This document shows positions 7,742-16,655 of a stretch of DNA of 64,000 nt, piece after piece. Position numbers and translations under genes: made by a program. The notes under the pieces were generated by a model that saw only the letters and a list, made by a program, of their open reading frames with translations, searched no databases and had not been told where the DNA came from. Origin of the DNA: Candidatus Melainabacteria bacterium (GTDB lineage Bacteria; Cyanobacteriota; Vampirovibrionia; Obscuribacterales; Obscuribacteraceae); NCBI GenBank assembly GCA_016716405.1, contig JADJWK010000003.1:620001-684000 (forward strand), written 5' to 3'. The stretch's first letter is position 1, and every line of letters begins with the position of its first letter.

Positions 7742-8158
7742 TTAGCCGCAGGTCTCTTTGTCGGTGCAGACTCCGGTGGAGCCACTTTTCGGAAAAGCGG
7801 GATATTTCTCCACCAGGACGTCATAGCCGCCCAGGAGCTTCTGGACATCGAAGCCATGCCTGGAAAGGAGCAGGGCGCCCCGGGCCGCGACGTGACAATA
7901 GGTGTCATAGCAATAAACCACTACCGGGACGCTCTTGTCCATGCCTTTCAGATGCTCGGGAAGCCCTTTGAGCTCGATATTGACGGCACCGGGCACATGC
8001 CCTTTCTCATAGGCCCTGGCGGTGCGCATATCGATAATCTGCACCGGCGTGCCGTCGTCCACCATCTTCTTGAGGGCATGCGGGCTGCACTCGAATTTGA
8101 GATAAGCGTCGAAATATTGCTCGGCTGAGATCGCTTCTGCCACCACTTTTGTAGTCAT
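7742..8158 (-). CDS. Rhodanese-like sulfurtransferase domain protein
   Basis: A single rhodanese domain of 138 residues. Typical elements are VQIIDMRTARAYEKGHVPGAVNI near residue 39 (CH2A-type motif) and the active-site loop VVVYCYDTYCHVAARGA near 78. Cys in YCYDTYCH would carry the persulfide. No signal peptide is visible, so it is likely cytosolic. Single-domain rhodaneses carry sulfane sulfur for detoxification, thiolation or iron-sulfur repair; the exact partner cannot be deduced. A tail with CTDKETCG adds two more Cys, possibly for redox or metal contact. It lies 22 bases downstream of the lipoprotein gene at 8181-8798 on the same strand. Confidence 0.88.
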   Translation of the reverse strand: MTTKVVAEAISAEQYFDAYLKFECSPHALKKMVDDGTPVQIIDMRTARAYEKGHVPGAVNIELKGLPEHLKGMDKSVPVVVYCYDTYCHVAARGALLLSRHGFDVQKLLGGYDVLVEKYPAFPKSGSTGVCTDKETCG

Positions 8159-8180
8159 TGCTTTTCTGTCTCCCTGGGAA

Positions 8181-8798
8181 TTAAGGCGTAAACGAATTGA
8201 GAAAGCGCACGAAATCGGGATTTTCAGTGTTCTGGGTGGTGGCTTCCACCATATAGAGTCCCTGCTTGTTCACGTAGAAACGCTCCACCACAGTTGCCTT
8301 GCCGACCTGTCCGACATACTCCTGGGCGATGCCGGTGGCCAGCTTGGCCGATCCGTTAGGCTGGAACTGGGTCTTGAAGCCCATCTGGGCGAACTGTTGC
8401 TGGGAGGCAGCCAGGACTTTCTGGGCGTACTGGGTAAGCACCTGCTCGTCGGTGAGGCCTTTTTTCTGGTCTTCATCGTAATTGCGCTTGGTGATGCCGA
8501 CCCGAAAAGACATCTTCTCTTTGGTGTTCTGAGACACATAGAGAACCTGACCGACACTGGCGTCTTCCTGCATCTTGATGGGTTTGGGCATCTCGAACCG
8601 GACTGTGGCTCCGTCGATTTTCATCTCCTGCCAGTCGCCGCCGCCGCCGCCGCCGGGCATCATGCTTTGCTGCGGTGTCCCGGGCGCTCCCTGCGTATTG
8701 CCGGAGTCGGCGCCACCACCGCCCCCACAGGCAGCGAGCCCGGCCGCGAGAAGCAGTACCATGGAGCCGGCGATTAGATTTCGGTTGATCGTTTTCAT
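8181..8798 (-). CDS. Lipoprotein of unknown function, paralog of 13266-13793
   Basis: A 205-residue predicted lipoprotein: signal peptide MKTINRNLIAGSMVLLLAAG then lipobox LAAC, followed by Gly-rich stretches (GGGGGA; PGGGGGGDW). The folded part (residues ~55-205) is closely similar to the protein at 13266-13793. Shared blocks include EKMSF[RK]V, QEDxxKGL[TS]DE, [FQ]AQMGF and EYVGQVGKATV...RFY. Both end in a [RK]FL[ND]SFT tail. No catalytic motif or named family is recognised. The ATG at 8798 best positions the lipobox; a start at 8816 is possible. The paralog pair brackets a run of VWA and TPR lipoprotein genes on the same strand, suggesting a shared envelope role. Confidence 0.75.
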   Translation of the reverse strand: MKTINRNLIAGSMVLLLAAGLAACGGGGGADSGNTQGAPGTPQQSMMPGGGGGGDWQEMKIDGATVRFEMPKPIKMQEDASVGQVLYVSQNTKEKMSFRVGITKRNYDEDQKKGLTDEQVLTQYAQKVLAASQQQFAQMGFKTQFQPNGSAKLATGIAQEYVGQVGKATVVERFYVNKQGLYMVEATTQNTENPDFVRFLNSFTP

Positions 8799-8843
8799 AT
8801 CGCGCCATCGTACCATATTGGTAACAGGATTAATGACCGGGCT

Positions 8844-10178
8844 TTACTCGACCTGCTTTTCAATGAGAGCCGCCACGAGCATCTTCAGAAGCCCGTACCG
8901 CCTGAGCTCCGAGAAGCTGCGGGAATCGACGATGTCGAACCTGGCTCCGGATTTGACCAGGTCGTTGTCGAGAGCTTCGATCACCGGTCTGCCCGCCTCG
9001 GATTCGTCCACTCCCAGGAAAGTGACGAGGACTTCTCTGGGATCGCTCATCTGTTGAGTGGCCGAGACTATCACATGCCTGAGGCTATCGGGATTGCCCT
9101 CCCCATCGGAGAGAACGGCTATGGCCAGTGGACGAGCGCTCCTCGAGCTGTTCTTGCGCTTGAAATAATCGCTCAGCATATAAGCCAGAGGCGCCGCTAT
9201 ATTGGTGCCACCATCGGGGGTGTAGTCTTCGAAGACCCGGGCGATCCGGTCGGCCCGGCTAGCGCTGATGACAGTGAAAGTGCCGGTGAAAGGCACGATG
9301 GTTATCCCGTGAGGAAACAAGGATCCGCCCTCGCGCAAGAGCGCCAGGCTCTCTTGCCTGCACCAGTTCCAGCGGCTGAGCAGGCGGCCGTCCGGGCTGA
9401 GGTTCTTGATTCTAATCCGGTCTCCCATGCTTCCCGAGCAATCGATAAGCAGAGCGCAGTCATAAGAGGCGAGCCTGTCTCTGTATCGATCGAGAAGCTC
9501 CGGGTGTCTTATCGATCCGGTGTGCAGCGCATCGGCCGTTGCCTGCCTATCCTCATTCGTGCCGGCTCTCAAATCGAGGGCATAGAGCTTGCCGTCCCGC
9601 CTGATGCTGAGACTGTAGCTGCCGTCCGGTAGCCTCTCGGCGCCCGCCACCTGATCGCCTCTCCTGAGACCGCCGAGCCAGGCCAGGGAGGGCGGGAAGA
9701 CGGCGGTGACGGTTCCTTCGAGATCGTTTATGTCTTTGCTGGCTGTCTCGTAGCCGAGCAGGCGCCGGGCTGACACATGGGGGGCAGTGGTGGCTATCGC
9801 TTTGCGGGCGCTCCGGGCACGGGGATCTTGCGCGCCGAAGCTGCGCTCGGCGGACCGGAGGGCGATCCGGAAGGCTGCCAGGGCCCGGGCGTAGTCACCC
9901 TTTTCGTAGAGCTTGAGACCGGCATTGTATGCGCTGACACTGTCCGAGCGAGCAATGGAGAGAACGGTGGCGTCGTAGCCGTCCTCGACCCTGCCCTGGA
10001 GCTCTTTCTGCGGGGCGAGCCGATCCAGGCTCGGGGTGAGGGCTTGCAGGGGCGGGAGAGGCGGATTCTTCCTGTCGGCGGCAAGAGCAGGACAAAGCTG
10101 CAGGAGGGCGACAGAGAAGGTCGCCAGAAAAGACCTGAATTGGCTGCGACTCAAGACTGGTCGGAGCGCTTCGCCCAT
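8844..10178 (-). CDS. Secreted von Willebrand factor A (VWA) domain protein with TPR-like and PDZ-like regions
   Basis: A 444-residue exported protein. A signal peptide (SFLATFSVALLQLCPALAA) is followed by a TPR-like helical pair near residues 80-115 (YNAGLKLYEKGDYARALAAF). Next is a PDZ-like segment near 150-200 (GTVTAVFPPSLAWLGGLRRGDQV), then a VWA domain from about 240. The metal-binding MIDAS residues are intact: DCSGSMGD near 245, the Thr in PDGGTNIAAP near 325 and LSDGEG near 357. VWA domains of this type bind protein partners through a divalent metal. The ATG at 10178 overlaps the preceding gene by 28 bases; a downstream TTG just before the hydrophobic core is an alternative start. Partner unknown. 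Confidence 0.82.
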   Translation of the reverse strand: MGEALRPVLSRSQFRSFLATFSVALLQLCPALAADRKNPPLPPLQALTPSLDRLAPQKELQGRVEDGYDATVLSIARSDSVSAYNAGLKLYEKGDYARALAAFRIALRSAERSFGAQDPRARSARKAIATTAPHVSARRLLGYETASKDINDLEGTVTAVFPPSLAWLGGLRRGDQVAGAERLPDGSYSLSIRRDGKLYALDLRAGTNEDRQATADALHTGSIRHPELLDRYRDRLASYDCALLIDCSGSMGDRIRIKNLSPDGRLLSRWNWCRQESLALLREGGSLFPHGITIVPFTGTFTVISASRADRIARVFEDYTPDGGTNIAAPLAYMLSDYFKRKNSSRSARPLAIAVLSDGEGNPDSLRHVIVSATQQMSDPREVLVTFLGVDESEAGRPVIEALDNDLVKSGARFDIVDSRSFSELRRYGLLKMLVAALIEKQVE

Positions 10179-10966
10179 TTCTTGCCGCTGATCGCCTGTC
10201 TGATGCTCTCACCGAGCCCGCCGCCCATGAGTCCGCCGGGACGGCTCGAGAGGCTGGTCTCATTCTCGCCATAATTGACCATGACTTCGGCCGGTCTGGA
10301 TAGATAGCCCCGGGGTGTGGGATTGAGAGGCTGGTAGCCTTCGTCGATGATATCGAGCATGCTCATGGTTGAAGAGCTGGACTCGTCGGTATTCGTATCG
10401 AAAGCCTCGGGGGAGAAGTCCATGGGCGGCGGCGAGAAATCGCCGAGACTGTTCCACTGCTGATCGGCTGTCTCGATCCCGGCGCTTTCCATGGCATCCC
10501 CGGTCACATCCGGGCGATTGTCGGCGGCAAACTGGTCGCGGAAGCGAAGCTCGGCTGTATATGTCCTGCCTTCGGCGGCTCCGGAGAAATAGTGGAAGCC
10601 GGCGGTCTTCTCCTGCGGGGCATTCGATATCTCGAGCATTGTCTTGGCCGGCTTTCTCGGGGGCTTCTTCTGATTGCCGAGCACGTCGTTGAGCTTGCGG
10701 GGACGTTCGCCGGAGACTCGGTCGACGCTCAAGATCATGGTCGGCTTGACGGTCTTCTTCAGAGCCCGGGCAGGGGTCGGCTCCGGCTCTTTTACCCCGG
10801 CGACTTCGTCCAGCCCGGCAGATTCGGCGGCAGGGGCAGGCTCCTGTCCCGGTGGTCTCAACACGCCGCAATTGGATAGAGCCGTGGTGGATGCGACCTC
10901 GATCTTGTTGTTGATGGCGTAGCTGACAAGCTCCTGGGTGTTGAGCGGTTTTCTGAAATTAGCCAT
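10151..10966 (-). CDS. Hypothetical protein, largely disordered
   Basis: A 271-residue protein without signal peptide or membrane segment. The N-terminus (MANFRKPLNTQELVSYAINN) looks like a short folded helical unit. Residues 45-130 are Pro/Ala/Lys-rich, and residues 130-271 are rich in Ser, Asp and Asn with conserved-looking islands such as MLDIIDEGYQPLN. The composition suggests a mostly disordered cytosolic protein. The ATG at 10966 has a good GAGGGAG site. The 85 bases upstream to the next gene contain a TATAGA that may be a -10 element. Its stop lies 28 bases inside the VWA gene, so the two are probably translated together. No family recognised. Confidence 0.65.
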   Translation of the reverse strand: MANFRKPLNTQELVSYAINNKIEVASTTALSNCGVLRPPGQEPAPAAESAGLDEVAGVKEPEPTPARALKKTVKPTMILSVDRVSGERPRKLNDVLGNQKKPPRKPAKTMLEISNAPQEKTAGFHYFSGAAEGRTYTAELRFRDQFAADNRPDVTGDAMESAGIETADQQWNSLGDFSPPPMDFSPEAFDTNTDESSSSTMSMLDIIDEGYQPLNPTPRGYLSRPAEVMVNYGENETSLSSRPGGLMGGGLGESIRQAISGKKWAKRSDQS

Positions 10967-11052
10967 TGGCTCCCTCGCGTTAAAGACTTACTTAAATCTA
11001 TAAGAAAAACTCGTGTAGTAAAGAGCCTGCAGGTGAGTTTCCTCTCATAGTC

Positions 11053-12153
11053 TCAGTGGCTATCTTTGAGCTCGAAAAGTGGTCTTTCCGCTGGTTTCTT
11101 CTTCAAGCGGCTTGCTGACTGGCGGTCTTGCCGGGCCAGATCGATCTTGCCGGTAAGCTCATAAACCGTGGCTCGATCCAGGTAGGCTTGCTGGGCGAAT
11201 TCGGGTCCGTTCTCTATGGCTCTGTTGAGGTCCGCCAGGGCGAGATCGAATTTCTTCATCTTGGTATATTGCACGGCCCGGAGCCTGCGCACTTCGTCGT
11301 CCTGCCTGTCCAACTCGAGGGCGGCGGTAAGATCGGCGACTGCCTCCTGGTGCCTGCCCAGCTTGTCGAGGAGGATAGCTCTCGATTTAAGCGCCACGGG
11401 ACGCTTGGGGATCTTGCCTTCTTTGGGGTGAGGTCTGCCTGCCAGTCTGTAATCCTCCAGGGCTTTTTCGTTCTCGCCGGCTCTCTCGTAGAGCTGTGCC
11501 CGGAGAATCCGACAGAGGGAGTCTTTTGGATCGAGTTTCAAGATCTGCTCGTAATCGAGCAGGGTCTTGTCCTTCTCCCCCAGGGCAAGATAGAGCGAGG
11601 CTCTGCTTTTATAGAGTTTCCTGAGGTCGGGATAAAGAGCGACTCCCTGGCTGAGAGCATCGATGGCTTCTCGGGTCCTGCCCAGTCCGTCATAGATCTT
11701 GCCCAGGGTCATATAGAGTTCGGGGTCTTCGAGACCCAGCTCTCGTGCCTTTTCCACATCGACCAGAGCATTCTCGTACTTGCCCTTCAATGTGCTGCAT
11801 TGCGCTTGTCCGCGCAGGAGATAAGCCCTGGCATTCTTCGGGCTCAGCTTGATCGATTCATCAGCCAGCACTTCGGAGGCTTCGTAGTCGTTGACGTCGA
11901 TGGCGGCACTGCTTGCCGCCAGATACTGCTCTGCTGTAATCGGAGCGCTCATGCTCTTGCGCCGGATATAGCGTTTGATCATCTGCTCTTTCGACTCACT
12001 GGGAGAGCTGGTAAAGAGGTCGAGATCCTCTTCACCGGCGTCCCGGGTGGCGGCACTGCTGGTGGTATCAGAAGATCCGGTCCGCTCCTCCCCATGGCAG
12101 GCATGAAGCAAGAATGCAAGAAAAACGATCAGGCAGGCAGTCCGCAGACGCAT
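11053..12153 (-). CDS. TPR-repeat lipoprotein with C-terminal PAERPLFELK tail
   Basis: A 366-residue predicted lipoprotein: signal peptide MRLRTACLIVFLAFLL with lipobox LHAC, then a Ser/Thr/Asp-rich linker. From about residue 75 it is built from consecutive tetratricopeptide repeats, for example YLLRGQAQCSTLKGKYENAL, DPELYMTLGKIYDGLGRTRE and LKSRAILLDKLGRHQEAV. TPR arrays bind proteins. The last residues, KKPAERPLFELKDSH, match the ends of the lipoproteins at 12196, 33802 and 37317, so the tail is a shared feature and not part of the TPR consensus. It lies 42 bases downstream of the similar gene at 12196-13245 and is probably co-transcribed with it. Partner unknown. Confidence 0.85.
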   Translation of the reverse strand: MRLRTACLIVFLAFLLHACHGEERTGSSDTTSSAATRDAGEEDLDLFTSSPSESKEQMIKRYIRRKSMSAPITAEQYLAASSAAIDVNDYEASEVLADESIKLSPKNARAYLLRGQAQCSTLKGKYENALVDVEKARELGLEDPELYMTLGKIYDGLGRTREAIDALSQGVALYPDLRKLYKSRASLYLALGEKDKTLLDYEQILKLDPKDSLCRILRAQLYERAGENEKALEDYRLAGRPHPKEGKIPKRPVALKSRAILLDKLGRHQEAVADLTAALELDRQDDEVRRLRAVQYTKMKKFDLALADLNRAIENGPEFAQQAYLDRATVYELTGKIDLARQDRQSASRLKKKPAERPLFELKDSH

Positions 12154-12195
12154 CAGGATATCCGGTTATATCGGGACCTCTAGATTCTAGCAGGA

Positions 12196-13245
12196 TCAGT
12201 AGAGCGGTCGTTCTGCCGGAGCATCTCTGAGACTCCTCGCCTTTTGCCTGTCTTCCTCGGCCAGGTCTTTCTTGCCCATTATCTCGTAGACTCTTGCCCG
12301 GCAGTCATAAGAGTCCCGGGCGAATTCCGGGGCTAGCTCGATGGACCGGTTGTAGTCCGCGAGAGCTTCGGGGTAACACTCGAGAGCCTCATATTCGAGT
12401 CCCCGCAGCCTGTAGGATTCGTCATCGCTCCGGTCCTTCTCTATTGCTTCGCTGAGCTGCTCCACAGCCTCCCGATGCTTTCCCGTCTTGCCGAGAAGAA
12501 CGCCCCGGGCTTTCCGAAGCTCAAGACTCAGGGGAACAGGGACGGATTTTTTCTCGCAGGCTATGGCGTTCTTGTAGTCCGAGAGGGCCTCTCGATTCCG
12601 TCCGAGGGATTCATAGAGTTGTCCTCTCACCAGGTAGATATAGGAATCGCCTGGATCGATCTCGATGATTTTGTTGTAGTCGCCAAGCGCCATGTCGACG
12701 TTCTCGAGCTCCAGGTACTGGGCCGCTCGATTCTGCAGCAACAAGCAGCTCCGCGGGAATTTCTCGAGCCCTTCGTTGAGTATCTCTATGGCCTTTCTCG
12801 GGATTTTCTTTCCGTCATAGACCCGGGCCATATAGTCATAGACCACCACCTCGGTCACCCCGAGCCTGAGAGCCTCTTTGAAATCCTCCATGGCCTCGTC
12901 GTCTCTGGGATTGACACCGTTCAGCCTGGCCCGCCCACGCTCCTTGTATGCTATGCCATTTGTCGGGTCTCGCTTGATCACCTCGCAGAGAATCAGCTCC
13001 GCTGAATCGTAGTCCCGATGATTCATCGCTTCAATGGCGGACTTGAAATAATCGGTCGATGGATATTTGGACAGAGCATCTTTCAGGTTGAGTTTAGGCG
13101 GCTCAATGACATAACGATCGAGCCCCTCCCGATCGCTCTTCTGACCAGTATCACCGGCAGTGCCTTGCTCCGTCCGATCGGAAGAGCACGATGCGCAGCC
13201 CAGGACCGCTAGAACGGCTGCCGATAATGCCAGCTGGAGTCTCAT
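12196..13245 (-). CDS. TPR-repeat lipoprotein, paralog of 11053-12153
   Basis: A 349-residue protein with signal peptide MRLQLALSAAVLAVLG and Cys-rich lipobox region GCASC. TPR units run from about residue 65 to 330, for example NGIAYKERGRARLNGVNPRD, YIYLVRGQLYESLGRNREAL and ESYRLRGLEYEALECYPEAL. The chain ends in RDAPAERPLY, a shortened form of the PAERP tail seen in the paralogs. The ATG at 13245 is preceded by CGGAG, within a palindrome (ATACTC-C-GAGTAT, 13244-13256). Order, length and repeat pattern indicate a local duplication with the following gene. It is probably anchored in the envelope as a protein-binding scaffold. Confidence 0.85.
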   Translation of the reverse strand: MRLQLALSAAVLAVLGCASCSSDRTEQGTAGDTGQKSDREGLDRYVIEPPKLNLKDALSKYPSTDYFKSAIEAMNHRDYDSAELILCEVIKRDPTNGIAYKERGRARLNGVNPRDDEAMEDFKEALRLGVTEVVVYDYMARVYDGKKIPRKAIEILNEGLEKFPRSCLLLQNRAAQYLELENVDMALGDYNKIIEIDPGDSYIYLVRGQLYESLGRNREALSDYKNAIACEKKSVPVPLSLELRKARGVLLGKTGKHREAVEQLSEAIEKDRSDDESYRLRGLEYEALECYPEALADYNRSIELAPEFARDSYDCRARVYEIMGKKDLAEEDRQKARSLRDAPAERPLY

Positions 13246-13265
13246 ACTCCGAGTATAATGCCTGG

Positions 13266-13793
13266 CTAGATCGTAAACGAGTCCAGGAATCTCTTATAGT
13301 CTTGATTGGCTAGATCCTGCGTGGTGGCCTCCACCCAGTAGATACCCTGATCGTTGATATAAAAACGATTGGTGACGGTGGCTTTACCGACCTGACCGAC
13401 ATATTCCAGGGGACCGTGGCCTTCCAGCTTGTCCACAGTGGGCTTGAATTCGGTGGGAAAGCCCATCTGCGCGAACATTTGCTTGCTGGCGGTAAGAAGC
13501 CTGGTGGCGAAGATCTTGAGCACCGCCTCGTCGCTGAGCCCCTTCGCTTTGTCTTCCTGGAGGTTGCGCTTCATGACGCTCACTTTGAAAGACATTTTCT
13601 CTTTCCGGGCGGCGTAGACCACCAGCCCCTGACTGGCTTCTTCATTCATTTTGACCGGCTCGGGCAGAGAAAACTTGACAGGCACGCCGGGCACCGCGAT
13701 GGTCTGCCAGCCATCCCCCTGGGCCGAGGCTCCGCCTGCGGCGAAGGCGCTGAAAATAATCAATGACATAATGGCGGTCCTCAGTTTTCTCAT
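13266..13793 (-). CDS. Secreted protein, paralog of the lipoprotein at 8181-8798
   Basis: A 175-residue exported protein with a signal peptide (MRKLRTAIMSLIIFSAFAAGGASA) but no lipobox Cys, unlike its paralog. The mature part matches that lipoprotein across its length: WQTIAVPGVPVKFSLPEPVK, EKMSFKV, QEDKAKGLSDEAVL, EYVGQVGKATVTNRFYIND and EATTQD...RFLDSFTI. The regular strand/helix pattern suggests one small alpha/beta domain. No enzymatic residues stand out. The ATG at 13793 follows a strong GGAGGAG. It begins the minus-strand run that includes the two TPR lipoproteins. Function unknown. Confidence 0.75.
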   Translation of the reverse strand: MRKLRTAIMSLIIFSAFAAGGASAQGDGWQTIAVPGVPVKFSLPEPVKMNEEASQGLVVYAARKEKMSFKVSVMKRNLQEDKAKGLSDEAVLKIFATRLLTASKQMFAQMGFPTEFKPTVDKLEGHGPLEYVGQVGKATVTNRFYINDQGIYWVEATTQDLANQDYKRFLDSFTI

Positions 13794-13917
13794 AAGCTCC
13801 TCCGAACTCCCAAATGAAATCTCTCGGGTGGAAAAGTGTTATCGTATCATTATAAGAACAAACTAGCTGGCGCCTGCTGGAATCACTCGATGGACATACA
13901 GGCGGAGGACCCATGTT

Positions 13918-14460
13918 ATGCAAAGCATCAAACAACCTTCCAATACGAAGGCTAAAATCGACATTCGGGTCAGGCCAATAGGAAAAGCCGATCGACCCTG
14001 GCTGAGATCGAGAGTCCAGGAGATCTGGAGCGGTCGTTTCGTGGTCAGCCGGGGTGTCGCCTATGAGCCCGCGGACCTTCCCGGCTTTCTGGCGATCACG
14101 GACGGGGAGGATGAGCCGGTGGGTGTCGCCACCTATGACATCAAAGACGCCGAATGCGAGCTCATTACTCTTGACGCCCTCAAGCAGTGGCACGGGGTCG
14201 GCACGGCGCTTATCGAAGCGGTGGAAGAGGAAGCCCGCAATCAGGCCTGCGGGCGCATGTGGATGATCACCACCAATGACAACATAGACGGGCTGCGGTT
14301 CTACCAGCGCCGCGGCTATGTGATCTGCGCCGCCCATCCGGGCGCCATCGAGCAGAGCCGCAAGCTCAAGCCCTCCATCCCGGTGGTGGGCAATTACGGG
14401 ATCGAGATCCGCGACGAGATCGAGCTCGAGAAGAATCTCTACTGCTGGATAGGATTCTAG
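13918..14460 (+). CDS. GNAT-family N-acetyltransferase
   Basis: A 180-residue GCN5-related acetyltransferase. The acetyl-CoA pyrophosphate-binding loop is QWHGVGTALIEAVEEEA near residue 90 (motif A, Q/RxxGxG/A). It is followed by motif B, NIDGLRFYQRRGYV near 121. The N-terminal half has the strand/helix order expected of the family (IRVRPIGKADRPWL...). The acceptor cannot be predicted. The ATG at 13918 follows GGCGGAGGA. Its stop codon and that of the convergent kinase gene share one CTAG, so the two genes overlap by four bases tail to tail. Confidence 0.9.
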   Translation: MQSIKQPSNTKAKIDIRVRPIGKADRPWLRSRVQEIWSGRFVVSRGVAYEPADLPGFLAITDGEDEPVGVATYDIKDAECELITLDALKQWHGVGTALIEAVEEEARNQACGRMWMITTNDNIDGLRFYQRRGYVICAAHPGAIEQSRKLKPSIPVVGNYGIEIRDEIELEKNLYCWIGF

Positions 14461-16655
14461 CGCTTCCGGGGCTCCGGATCCGTCGTGGTCGGCAATAAGA
14501 GATCGTCCAGATCGGTGCGCGAGCGCATTCCGAACATGCCGCGCAGGGCTATATCACAATCTTCTCTAGCTTTATGGAATGCGTTCACGCCCTCTTGAGT
14601 GATTCCGTCTCCGGTGCTCAATTCGATTCTGCGCAGCTTTCTCATACCGGCAATCGCCAGAAGCCCCTTATCGCTTATCGAAGTGTGATTGATGTCCAGG
14701 TCGATGAGAGCCTTCATCTTCGCGAGCAGACCGATGCAGCCGTCGTCTACGGGATTGTAGGCCAGGGATAGCGAGCGCAGATTCTTCATGGGGATAAGAG
14801 ACGCCACCTGCCGGTTGACCAGCTTGCAGTCATGGAGCCGGACGGTCCGTAATCGATCGCGGGCGGCGATCGCCTCCAGTGCGCCATCCGGAAGGACCAT
14901 ATGCTGAAACCCGACGAAGCGCAAGCCGTCGATATCCAGAAGCATCTTGATGCCTTTCAGGCTGAGCTTCCCTCCGCTCTCGATCCGCAGACCGGCGATT
15001 CTTGTCTTGCTGAGCTCCCGGGCTCCCCGGTCATCGAAAAGTGGGGCCCTGATGGTGACCATCCCCAGGTTTCGTCCGGCCAGCACCGAAAGACCACTCC
15101 CGGAAAGGGTATTCGACTTGAGATCGAGATCTCTTGATACGCCGAAAATTTCCGGATTAGCCAGAAATGTCAGATCGGCGTCATCGACGCCGATCCCGGT
15201 GATCGAGGCGCGTTCCACAGTCCACTTGTTTTCGACGGGCTGTCCTGGCTCCGGAGCAATGAGGCTTTCCACCGAATGCAACTGATCATCCAGGACCGCG
15301 TGCTCGACAGGGGTTATGTCTTGAACGGTCTTTCTCCCGGCTGATTGAGAGGTGATTTTCGGCGTCTTTATCGGAATCAGGTAGAAAGCCGCCGCTGCAG
15401 CCAGAGTAATGGTAAGCAGGGCGCCCGCGACAATCGTGGCCGTCTTTCTCCCCTTCCGATTCTCCGGACCCGGCTCCGCCGCCGGAACCGGCTCTACCGG
15501 CGCGGACGGCGCCGCCCGGATCGACTCCAGCGCCCGGGCGAACTCGCTCATACTTTGAAACCGCTCCTCAGGGTCTTTGGCAAGCGCCTTAGCAATTATC
15601 TCCGCCAGTCCGGGTGGCGGCGCCTCTTCCAGGCAGGGGGACAGATCGGGAACCGGGTCCCGGGCGTGCATGCTGAGGACCTCCAGGGCACTGTTGCCTT
15701 CGAAAGGAGGTCTGCCGGCAAGACATTCGAAGAGCACACAGCCGAGACTGTAAACCTCGGAGCGGGCATCGAATTGCCTGCCGGCGGCCTGGTCCGGGCT
15801 CATATATGCCGGGGTGCCCGCCAGGGTTTGCGAGTAGCTTTCGCCCTCCTTGCCAACCCCTGCTATTCCCCAGTCGAGGATTCTCACCGAGCCTTTATCC
15901 TTGCCGCCGCCGCGCTCGATGAGAATATTGCCCGGCTTGATATCCCGGTGGTAGATACCGGCGCGGTGCGCCCCGGAGAGCGCGTCGCAGACCTCGGCGA
16001 TGAGCGGACAGGCTATTTCCCAGGCGAGCCGACTTTCGCGGGCCAGGACGCTCTCGAGCGACTCTCCGTCGACGTACTCGAGGACCATAAAGGGCGCACC
16101 GTCCCCGGTGATACCGAAGTCGACGATCCGGACAATCGATGGATGATTGAGACGGCTGGTGGCCCTGGCTTCCTCCTGGAAGGCTACGAATGTCCGGGGA
16201 TCTCGAATGTCGAGGATCTTGACGGCCACATTCTTGATGAGCAGCCGGTCCCGGCAGAGATATACCGATCCGGTGCCGCCCTGACCGAGCAATCGCAGGG
16301 GCTTGTAGCGCTCCGTCGGAAAGCTGGCTGGATCGAGAGGCAACTCTTCGCCGTCCTCGAGTACCTCGGGAGCTGCTTCTTGATCATCGCTCACTACCGG
16401 AAAGGCCTGATCCTCAGGTCTGTCGCACTGGCACAGGTCAAAGCGGAAGATGAACTGGGTAAAGGAGCCGTGACGCCCGGCTCCCACCCGCTTGCCGCAG
16501 CGGCTGCAGATCTTGATATTGAGGGTCTGCTCCCCTGAGTCCGGGGACTGCCTGGAAAGATCGCAGGTACAGAGCATGATCCACTGGGTCAGGCTTCCCT
16601 TGCTCTTTTCCTCTTTCGGATAGAGGCAGGTGGGGCAGACAGGGGAATCGCTCAT
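14457..16655 (-). CDS. Membrane Ser/Thr protein kinase with N-terminal zinc ribbons and C-terminal leucine-rich repeats
   Basis: A 732-residue receptor-like kinase. Residues 1-80 hold two ribbon-like units, each a CxxC plus a CxC (CPTC...CTC and CSRC...CQC). The kinase domain spans about 118-375: glycine loop LGQGGTGSVYL, VAVKIL Lys, catalytic HRDIKPGN, GTPAYMSPDQ and APE-region helices. The metal-binding DFG is replaced by DWG (ILDWGIAG); the Asp is kept, so activity is likely. A TM helix is near 402-425 and LRR-like units run near 560-710 (LRSLSLAYNPVDDGCIGLL). This places the kinase in the cytosol and the repeats outside. The start overlaps the HEAT-repeat gene stop by ATGA, so both are translated together. 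Confidence 0.92.
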   Translation of the reverse strand: MSDSPVCPTCLYPKEEKSKGSLTQWIMLCTCDLSRQSPDSGEQTLNIKICSRCGKRVGAGRHGSFTQFIFRFDLCQCDRPEDQAFPVVSDDQEAAPEVLEDGEELPLDPASFPTERYKPLRLLGQGGTGSVYLCRDRLLIKNVAVKILDIRDPRTFVAFQEEARATSRLNHPSIVRIVDFGITGDGAPFMVLEYVDGESLESVLARESRLAWEIACPLIAEVCDALSGAHRAGIYHRDIKPGNILIERGGGKDKGSVRILDWGIAGVGKEGESYSQTLAGTPAYMSPDQAAGRQFDARSEVYSLGCVLFECLAGRPPFEGNSALEVLSMHARDPVPDLSPCLEEAPPPGLAEIIAKALAKDPEERFQSMSEFARALESIRAAPSAPVEPVPAAEPGPENRKGRKTATIVAGALLTITLAAAAAFYLIPIKTPKITSQSAGRKTVQDITPVEHAVLDDQLHSVESLIAPEPGQPVENKWTVERASITGIGVDDADLTFLANPEIFGVSRDLDLKSNTLSGSGLSVLAGRNLGMVTIRAPLFDDRGARELSKTRIAGLRIESGGKLSLKGIKMLLDIDGLRFVGFQHMVLPDGALEAIAARDRLRTVRLHDCKLVNRQVASLIPMKNLRSLSLAYNPVDDGCIGLLAKMKALIDLDINHTSISDKGLLAIAGMRKLRRIELSTGDGITQEGVNAFHKAREDCDIALRGMFGMRSRTDLDDLLLPTTTDPEPRKR

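Noticed and set aside
13244..13256. Palindrome ATACTC-C-GAGTAT over the start of the TPR lipoprotein at 12196
   Set aside because: Short and overlapping the ribosome site and start codon; could be chance, so not listed as an operator.
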